A DNA stretch of 64,000 nucleotides from Costus lasius (Eukaryota; Streptophyta; Magnoliopsida; Zingiberales; Costaceae): assembly GCA_027563935.2 (NCBI GenBank), contig CM050450.1, positions 27,081,439 through 27,145,438 on the forward strand, read 5' to 3'. The notes under the pieces were generated by a model. It was not told the origin of the DNA and ran no database searches. It saw only the letters and a program-made list of their open reading frames with translations. The position numbers and the translations under genes are program-made. Position 1 is the first letter of the stretch, and each line of letters begins with the position of its first letter. Of this stretch, positions 56,200 through 64,000 are shown piece after piece.

Positions 56200-58318
56200 G
56201 CAACCCAGTGAGTAAAGTTTTGAAAATAATATGAAAATGTATTTGATTCTTTTAGCCATTATTTGAAGGTGGTTTTAGCCTTGAAAACTTTTAAGATTAC
56301 ATTGCCTAGTTGTTCTAGCATATTCAATTATCAGGTAGGAATTGCTTGGAAAGGAGATTCATCTTTTCAAAATGTATGATTATGATGTTAACCTATCTTA
56401 TCCAGCCCAATTGATTCAATCGGACCTGACTTAATTGACAACTCATTCAGTTTGTTATTGTAGTAGGAATGCTCAATTTCTAGTCTTGTTTCATATACAA
56501 AAAAAATATGTTACAGCAAAGAGCAACTAAAAAAAAGAGAGAAGTTAATTAAGTGGGTTCAGTAATATGCTTTTACAGATTATGGAAACAAGCAGTAAAA
56601 GATAGTATTCTCAGCAATATCGATAAAGAGAACAAAATGCCTCCTGTAGCTCAACAATAGCAAATATAATTGCAAACAATTTTATTTAAGAATCAAAAGT
56701 ATAGATAAAGTGATGTATTGTACATGCATGCAAACTGTGCCATCAAAATTGCATGATGACGATTTACTCTAATGACACACAGGATAGATGCCTAACTCTT
56801 GACTAGATACAAAAGGTCAAACTTGGGCAGGAAATCTCAAGCTACAGTCAAATTACCAGCACCTAATGAAATCAAAGAGTTTGATTTTAGCATTAAGGCC
56901 AGAAAGTCACCTCAACCTGATGGTCTCATAGGAGAACTTCATTATAGCCTTTTGGCCCATTCTTAATGTTTTCATTTAGCACTTGTTTGCACTGTTTCTC
57001 TTCAGACTTGGAGATGCCAGTTGGTTCAAACCGATGAAAACATACAAGAAAGGAACTCTCCGTCCTTGTGACTCCTTGCTTCTTTTACTTGTCACATGAT
57101 CTCTGGGCTGATCACCAAAATTTTTTTTGGTAAAGGCTCAAGTCCATAATCCTTGATGCCGTGAATAAGAAAGAGCTAGTATTGAGCAACTGTAAGGCTA
57201 GATGCAATATGATTAGCTTTGCTGTGTGTTGTACACAAAAAAAGAAGAAGAAGAACTCAGATTATTGAATGTTTGATCAGTTGATTCCAAATATTCGTTA
57301 CCAGAATTGAATTTCAGATTCTGCAAACAGGATTGGCAAGGATCGATGAACAAAATTAACAAATCATCCATAAGTTCCACTGACCTTTATGCGTCAAAAT
57401 GCCCCTACTAGGTGCGCACCCTAAATTGCATTCCCCATGTATGTTTATTAACTGGAAAGTGTTGATCAAGTATAAGATAAAAATCTGGAACACTGATCTA
57501 CAGTTTCATGACTCTATAAGTGAGCCTTAACTGGGGGTATGATGCTATATTGTTCAATTTTTCTCCTCTCTGCCTCCCAGTAAAACAAATAACAAGATCA
57601 TTAAAAAGAAGAAATAACGAAAAGAGACAAAATCTGATAAAAGCGACAAAAGAATGGGCATTCGGTTGAATATTTTAGAAGGGTGGAAATAAAAAATCAC
57701 TGCTAAGTGGACAGTCAAAATTAATTTTGACTAAAGTGTTATAAATTAATATAAGCCGACAGAGAAGATCAATCAAAGGAGAAGTAACATAAAAAAATCG
57801 GTGTGATAAGAAGATGCACCTTAACTAATGCTGATGTGTACCTGTTTGACCAATGTCAAAATTGAATAGAGTTTTGATTAAAGGAAAGTTGGAAGCGTAA
57901 AAAAAACAAGAGAAGAGAGAGAAAAGAAGAAATAGGCAAGAAAAAAAAAATATAACAATCAGTTTGATTATGGTAATCGGAGATGAATAAGGAAATAAAA
58001 ATAAAGAGGCATTTCTATTTTACGCAGGAAAGAGGCAAAAAGGGAAAGAAAATCGCGGTAAATGGCAGTAAAAAATTCTAGTAAAAAAAAGAGAAGATCA
58101 TATCAGATAAACCATAAAAGGAAACCTTCCAAAAAAAAAACTTACAGGCGACATGCAGCAAAAAAAATACAGAGACTAGGGGGTCTCGGCAAAGAAAGGA
58201 ACAACTATCGCTGGTGACTCAAGACAATTTTCTCACGCAACGCTCACGTCAAAATCCTCGGCCCGGAAGATCAAGGAAATCAGCAATTCTTTTCAAGGGT
58301 AAGTTTTTTAAGTGCTAT
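56200..58318. other. AT-rich DNA without recognisable genes
   Basis: About 2.1 kb with many A-runs (56500, 57240, 57900, 58130) and no coding frame I can support on either strand. The part next to the LINE (58200-58318) contains the LINE's left target duplication at 58303-58318. Confidence 0.4.
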
Positions 58319-58814
58319 GGCGACCTGCTCGTTATTAAAAAATTTTAATGCTCGTGGGCGACGCTAATAATTAAATTTGCGACTTTTATGGAAAGAATTG
58401 GCGATAGGCGGGCGATGGGTGGACGATCGGCGGACGATCTCGTGCTTAGCGGCTTCTAGGGCTGCGGCCGGAATTCCGTCGCTGCCGGCCTTGTCGGCTG
58501 TTCCGGCGGGCGTCCTTGGGAGAGTTTGGGGCTGGGGCGGTCTTCGGCGCTGCATATTTTTCCAATCTTGTTCACCTCGCTGGAGTTTTGTGCGGATGAA
58601 GATGAATATGTCTTGCTAGATTTGCTTTTGCGGATTTGTGTTTTTCTCGTGTGATCGAATCTAGGACTGCGGCTGCCTCTCCGGCGCCACGGAGTTTTCC
58701 TTCCCTCCGGCGGGTTTCCGGTTCCTTCGTTCTAATTGGTGGGCTTTCCCTTTTTCATCTCTCAGTGGTTTCTTGTATGTTGGTTCGCTGCTCCTACCAT
58801 ATCGCATTCTAGTT

Positions 58815-60098
58815 ATGGCCATCTCTGCTTCTGGTTTTCATGTTGGGAGGATGGCCCGGATCCCTGTCTCGGAGATCCCTGCCAATAATTCTTCGCTGCA
58901 AACAGGGCAGAATTCTCAAAGCAAATCATGGAGCTCCTTATTTGCCATTCCCAAGCCCTTGAATTCTTCATGTACTCTGGTGCATACTGATGTAAACCTT
59001 ATTGGAGAAACTCTTAATATTTCGGTCCCAGAAGAAGAAATCGATGCAAATTGTCAGTTTTGGGAAAACACCTCGGTAGGACATTTCTTGGGTTTTCGTC
59101 CAAATTATAAAGCTCTAAAGGAAAAAGTTATCCAGTTGTGGAAGCCAAAAGGCAATTTGGAGATTATCACTATGCCGACAGGGTTTGTCCTTTTCCGTTT
59201 TGCATTGGCTAAAGATAAACTTCATGTTCTCGAGATGGGCCCTTGGTTCGTATCTGGGAAGATCCTTATACTAAAGTCGTGGGCCCCTGATGATGAATTA
59301 TCTCGTGTGGATCTATCCTCCATTCCTATCTGGGTCCGAATTCATAACTTGCCTCTCAAGTGGTGGTCACAAGGTATTGTTGGCCAATTGTCAAGCGCTC
59401 TTGGAAAGCCCATCTCAATAGATATGGCCACTGCATCAAAATCCAGATTGGGGTATGCTAGAGCCTGTATAGAAATCGAAGCTAACTCAAAATTTCCGGA
59501 GGTTCTCTCGGTGATGGTAAACAATGGATCAGAAGTACATATTCATCTTGAATACGAAGCAGTCCCCCCAAAATGCTCAGTTTGTAATGTTTATGGTCAT
59601 CCTTCTAAGAACTGCGCTGGAGTTGAGGCAAAATCTGGGAATCTGGTTTGGAAGGAAAAACAAAGAACAAATCAACAGGATATTGCTCAGAATGTGGAAA
59701 CTCTTCAACCCACTGGTCAGGCTTTGAGAGCCAATACTATATTACAAACACTGGATCTAAATTTGGAATTTTCGCAAGATGAGGAAAAATTACCAACCGA
59801 TATTCCTAAAGCTGACAGCTCTAATATGGAGAACCGTCGTGATCTTATTGCGAACGTACGAATTCCGGAACCAGAAGATATTTTAGATGACTTAGATGAT
59901 TCAGATATTGATTCAATGTCTCTTCTCCCATCTTCGAGCGGTCATGGAGATTTGGATGAGCTGCATGATATACAAGACTTCGTGGTTGAGAGTTCTAAGA
60001 AGTCAAGAAAAAAGAAAATAAAGAATTCAAAAAAAGGACCTTCTTCTTCTGCTCCGGACCCTAAGAGCATGAGTCCTTCCACTCCTGTAATAAAATGA
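58815..60098 (+). CDS. LINE ORF1, DUF4283 and zinc-knuckle RNA-binding protein
   Basis: The first ATG in frame is at 58815 (MAISASGFHVGRMARIPVSE), giving about 427 aa; the frame is open upstream to 58773 without an ATG. About residues 70-240 match the DUF4283 region of plant LINE ORF1: WENTSVGHFLGFRPNYKALK, GFVLFRFALAKDKLHVLEMG, GPWFVSGKILILKSWAPD, IPIWVRIHNLPLKWWSQGIV and SRLGYARACIEIEANSKFPE. A CCHC knuckle CSVCNVYGHPSKNC follows at about residue 255. The C-terminal third is acidic then lysine-rich (KKSRKKKIKNSKKG). The protein binds the LINE RNA in the family model. Its stop codon overlaps the ORF2 start (ATGA). Confidence 0.92.
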   Translation: MAISASGFHVGRMARIPVSEIPANNSSLQTGQNSQSKSWSSLFAIPKPLNSSCTLVHTDVNLIGETLNISVPEEEIDANCQFWENTSVGHFLGFRPNYKALKEKVIQLWKPKGNLEIITMPTGFVLFRFALAKDKLHVLEMGPWFVSGKILILKSWAPDDELSRVDLSSIPIWVRIHNLPLKWWSQGIVGQLSSALGKPISIDMATASKSRLGYARACIEIEANSKFPEVLSVMVNNGSEVHIHLEYEAVPPKCSVCNVYGHPSKNCAGVEAKSGNLVWKEKQRTNQQDIAQNVETLQPTGQALRANTILQTLDLNLEFSQDEEKLPTDIPKADSSNMENRRDLIANVRIPEPEDILDDLDDSDIDSMSLLPSSSGHGDLDELHDIQDFVVESSKKSRKKKIKNSKKGPSSSAPDPKSMSPSTPVIK

Positions 60099-63000
60099 AT
60101 TTTCAAATGACCTCAATAGTGTGTTGGAATGTGAGAGGTTTCAACGCACTTGCTAAGAGGAGGGAGGTGCAGAATCTTATAAGCAACTATCATATTAAAA
60201 TGTGTGCTCTTTTAGAAACCCATGTAAGTGAAGCAAAAAGTGAAAATGTGTTCAACTCTGTTTTTCCTGGGTGTTTTTTCTCTAATAACTACGATATTAT
60301 TTGTGGGGGCAGAATCTGGCTTGCTTGGGATCCTTCAACTTATAAAGTTACAATTATTGAAAAATCGGCTCAAGTTATTATTGGGCATGTCTCTAGTGCC
60401 AGAGGTGATTTTCTCTTCAACCTGGGTGTTATATATGGTTTATATACGTATTCTGATAGACAAGAAATATGGCAAACTCTTACCCTCAGATGCAATATGG
60501 GTCCTATGGTCTTAATTGGAGATTTCAACATGTTATTCTCCCATGATGACAAAAAAGGAGGCTCAACTCATAACGATTCTGAAATTATGAACAATATTGA
60601 AATGAGAGCAATGCTAAATTTGGTCGATATAAAATCCAGAGGAGCGTATTACACTTGGTCAAATTCTCAAATTGGTGAAAACCGTATTTGGTGCAAACTT
60701 GACCGTATCATGGCAAACATGGACTGGATAGAGCGCTTCCCCCTTGCTGAAGCTATTTTCATGAATCCTTCTATTTCGGATCACTCTCCGGCTCTCATTA
60801 CCTTTGGCGATAAAATGCCTTGGAAGGGTCCGCGGTTCAGATTCTTTAACAAATGGCTTCTCTACCCCAGCATCTTCCAGATAGTTGAGTCCAATTGGAC
60901 CTCAAATAATCCCCAGGGCACGCCTATGTTCATACTGTGCAATAAGCTCACAAATTTAAAGCAAAAACTCAAACATTGGGCGAAGATGATAAGGGCTGAG
61001 AAGGAAGTTGGCTTAAGAGAAAACACCAGTAGGCTTAAAGCCATTCAAACCCAGCTCCAATGGAATTCTCTAGATACAAATCTATGCAAGCTAGAAAAGT
61101 ACTATCAAGGGAAAATTAAAGATTTCTAGCTTGAGGAGGAATCAGCCCTTAAGCAGCGCTCTAGAGATCAAACTATTACTTTAGGGGACTCAAACATTGC
61201 TTATTTTTATAATCTGATGAAAACGAGGCGTATTCGAAATTCTATCTCATCCATAAAAGACTCTTTGGGGAATTTTGTTCACGGCGAAAGTATTGCGAAA
61301 GAAGCCATAAATTACTTCAAAGACCTCCTTGGTCCTTCTCTACCCCCTTTGTCGTTAAACTTCCAGGTTAATAAATCTCTTACTCCTGAGGCGATTACCT
61401 ATCTTACCACCCAGTTTTCTGCGGAGGACATTCGAATATTGTAAATAGGGCTAACATTTCGAAGGCCCCTGGTGTTGATGGGTTTAACGCCGCGTTCTTC
61501 AAGTCTTTCTGGGATATTATCAAGGAAGACGTTCTATGTGCTATTCTTGATTTCCTAGAGCATGGGCGCATGCTTAAGCGGGTGAACATCACCTCTCTCA
61601 CTCTTATTCCGAAAATTCCTAACCCCTCTTCTTTTGCAGAGTTTCGACCTATTTCTGTTTGCCAGATAGTGTACCGATATATTGCCAAAGCCCTGGCTAT
61701 TCGGCTTCGCACCATTCTCCCGGATCTCATTGACCTCAACCAGCATGCATTCATGCCGGGCATATCAATCCAGGATAATATAATGTTGTGCCAAGAAATC
61801 CTTAGTGGCTTTCATTTAAGGCGTGGAGCCCCACGTATGGCAATTAAATTAGATCTCCACAAAGCGTTTGATTCTGTCAGATGGGAAACTATAGATTATA
61901 TTCTTAAAACTTATAAATTCTCAGTTGATTTCGCCACTAAGATCATGGCTTGCGTTTCCTCCTCTTCCTTCACGATCAACCTGAATGGAGAAGATATTGG
62001 GCTTTTCAAAGGCACAAGAGGGCTACGACAAGGATGCCTTTTATCTCCTTATCTTTTTATCCTCATCATGCAACATCTCACGGAGCTTCTTTCAGATCAG
62101 CTAAGAAAAGGACATCTCATTCCACATAATAAATGCAAGAAATTGGGGATCACAAATCTCCAATTCGCTGATGATGTCATTATTTTTTGTGAAGCCTCCC
62201 CCACTTCGGCCATGACTATCAATAGAGTCCTTGACGAGTTTTATATCGATACCGGCCTCAAGATTAATAAGGCAAAGTCGCATATATTTTTCTCAGCGTC
62301 CTCTAATACTAGTATCCAATCGCAAATCATTTCAATTCTCGGAATTCAAAGAGGCTCCATGCCATTCCGTTACCTTGGAATTCCTATTACTAGCAAGTCT
62401 ATCAGGGCTAGAGACTGTATGCCACTGATTGAGAAAATTACCGAATATCTCTCTACCTGGAGGGTGAAGTGTCTCTCCTATGCCGGCCGAATCGAATTAA
62501 TAAAATCTATTTGCTATGGCAATATAAATTTCTGGTGCAGTGTTGTAAAGCTTCCAAAGGGGGTAATTTCAAAAATAAACTCTGCCCTTGCAAATTTCTT
62601 ATGGTCGAGAGGACACAGAAAGGGTCTTGCAAAAGTGGCTTGGACAAACATTACAAAGCCTACTGATCTTGGGGGTCTGGGTATTAGAGATATCAGTAAT
62701 CTCAATCGGGCTTTTCTTATAAAGCACATTTGGGATATCATTCAAGACAAGCAATCCCTGTGGGTAAAATGGATCCATGAGAGGTACTTACATTCAGACA
62801 CTATTTGGTCTATCAAATTATCTAGATGCGCGCACTGGGCTATGCGTGACCTCCTCTCTGTTAGGGACATATGCATTCAGATGATTGGGTACAAAATAGC
62901 AAATGGACACTCTACAAAAATTTGGCTGGACCCTTGGCTCAGCCCTCGGCTGCTAATAGATTTAGTGGAGGATGTTCGTTTTGAAAACCCCCCGGAAGGA

Positions 63001-63695
63001 ATACTCAGCTCAGTTCCATTATCAGAAACCACAATTGGTCTATACCTCATCCTCGATCCACAAGTCTTATTAACAGTTATGCGACTATTCCGACCATCCA
63101 GATCCACACAAATCTCAACTCTGACCTCATTTACTGGAACCGCACCCCTCATGGGAACTGCACTCTTAAATCCGCTTATGAGGACCAAGCCCATGGATCT
63201 CGGGTTCTTTGGAAAGACATAGTATGGTTTAAAGGAAGAATACCGCGCCACTCGTTTCTAATTTGGTTAATCTATCACGGCAAACTTAGCACAAGAGATC
63301 GTCTTCATACATGGGGGATTGTACCAACTTCTACATGTATGCTTTGTAATACTCACCCTGAAACGTCGGATCATCTATTTATAAAGTGCACTGCTCTTGC
63401 TGAATTCAGGAACCTTATATACATGAGAAGCAACTTGATTTTCAATTTTAATACTTGCGAGGAGGTCTTAATGCAAATCTCTAACCAGCCGAGCCATCTG
63501 GATAATAAGGTAAAGTTGTACATCAAAAGACTTATGCTTTCGGGAGTCTTTTACTATATCTTGAGATATCGGAACAGCAAAACAATGAACGCCGATAACA
63601 GAACCCTGGTGGATTTCCTCTCGATCTTGATATTGGATGTCAAAGCAAAACTCAAAAACTATATTCCCCTTGCGCATCAAGATGCTCCCGTCTAG
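60095..63695 (+). pseudogene. LINE ORF2: endonuclease, reverse transcriptase and zinc-binding C-terminus (broken)
   Basis: It starts at ATG 60095 in the ATGA overlap. An AP-type endonuclease fills the first 230 codons: CWNVRGFN, LLETHVSE, LIGDFNMLF, YYTWSNSQIGENRIWCKLDR and SISDHSPALI contain the expected catalytic N, E, D, N and SDH. A TAG at 61127-61129 sits where Trp (F-W-LEEES) is usual. The frame shifts by one near 61438. RT follows: KAPGVDGFNAAFFKSFWD, FRPISVCQIVYRYIAKALAI, MAIKLDLHKAFDSVRW (motif A), GLRQGCLLSPYLFI (motif B) and LQFADDVIIFCE (FADD). A second frameshift lies near 63000-63060, after which DLIYWNRTPHGNCTLKSAYE and the zf-RVT part CMLCNTHPETSDHLFIKC run to 63695. No RNase H domain is seen. 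Confidence 0.92.
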
Positions 63696-63896
63696 GAATT
63701 CTTAAATGCCTGAAAGGACTTCATGGCAAATTAATTTTATTAGAGTATTTGTGTTATAATATTTTGTTAGTGTGTGTGAGTGCTTATTGCAACCTATTTC
63801 ATCATTGAATATTTGTTCTGTGAGATGTGAGTTTTGTGATTGTACATAATTGTAACATTTTTTCTATTTATCTATAAAATCTTTCTTGCCCTTGGC

Positions 63897-63906
63897 AAAA
63901 AAAAAA
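63897..63906 (+). other. LINE 3' poly(A) tail
   Basis: Ten A's end the element and are followed at once by the right copy of the target-site duplication. Confidence 0.9.
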
Positions 63907-63920
63907 GTTTTAAGTGCTAT

Positions 63921-64000
63921 AAAATTTGTTCCAGTCGTAGATGTGAGAAAAAGAGGAGAAGTAGTAAAAAAAGGAAAAGCGGTAGAAAGGGGATACGTTG
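63921..64000. other. Flank of the LINE
   Basis: Eighty bases of purine-rich DNA that should be contiguous with the sequence left of 58319 in the empty site. Nothing recognisable. Confidence 0.4.

Larger units (their letters stand above)
58319..63906 (+). mobile_element. Full-length plant L1-type LINE (5.6 kb)
   Basis: It has a G+C-rich 5' leader (58319-58814), ORF1, ORF2, a 0.2-kb 3' UTR and a ten-base A tail (63897-63906). A target-site duplication GTTTTTTAAGTGCTAT (58303-58318) and GTTTTAAGTGCTAT (63907-63920) brackets it and differs by two T's. Such long duplications and the poly(A) tail are hallmarks of target-primed reverse transcription. ORF1 is open; ORF2 has one stop and two frameshifts. 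As it is not 5'-truncated, it is fairly young but inactive. Confidence 0.93.

Overview
The window is repeat-dense nuclear DNA of a flowering plant. The evidence is the set of plant element types present: Athila-lineage Ty3/gypsy elements (with the tRNA-type primer site, the third ORF and LTRs of about 1.4-1.9 kb), chromodomain-bearing gypsy elements, a Ty1/copia element, a TRIM, an hAT-type MITE, a plant L1 LINE with a DUF4283/zinc-knuckle ORF1, a FAR1-type relic and a nuclear copy of plastid 23S rRNA. I cannot name the species. I see no intact host gene; almost everything is nested transposons and their relics.

Layout. 1-14769: the 3' end of a chromodomain gypsy element (+ strand); its 3' LTR (537-14769) is split by a complete, old Athila-like element 'A' (1478-14103, TSD CTTAT). 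A's protease is in turn split by a solo LTR (5644-7035, TSD CTTGG). 14770-18000: degraded LTR-like DNA holding a 505-bp TRIM (15266-15770). 18001-30271 and 53073-54240: one older locus built of several families of degenerate tandem repeats. It was opened twice. The first opening is by Athila-like element 'B' (18392-27357). B's 5' LTR carries a plastid rRNA insertion and a truncated foreign LTR, and its 3' LTR carries a solo LTR that itself carries a MITE. The second opening is by a copia-type solo LTR (30272-53072) that holds a 21-kb nest: chromovirus-like 5' end, Athila-like 'C2', Athila-like 'C1' inside C2's RNase H region, a gypsy solo LTR inside C2's gag (36096-47455, TSD GCCAA), and a young copia element inside that solo LTR (36906-45995, TSD AGGCG).

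54240-58318: low-complexity DNA with a decayed FAR1-type sequence. 58319-63906: a full-length L1-type LINE (+ strand) with poly(A) and target-site duplication.

Coding content: no element has an uninterrupted polyprotein. The youngest is the copia element (8 LTR differences seen in 1685 bp), yet its gag-pol has four in-frame TAG codons and a frameshift. The LINE has an intact ORF1 and a three-times broken ORF2. Most premature stops can be explained by C-to-T changes, as expected in methylated plant transposons.

The most unusual signal is a set of short inverted-repeat (dyad) cassettes such as ATTACGG-n-CCGTAAT. They recur at the same relative place in LTRs of several gypsy families, and in elements A and B they occur again just downstream of a conserved TTGGGAGGCAACCCAA-type hairpin.
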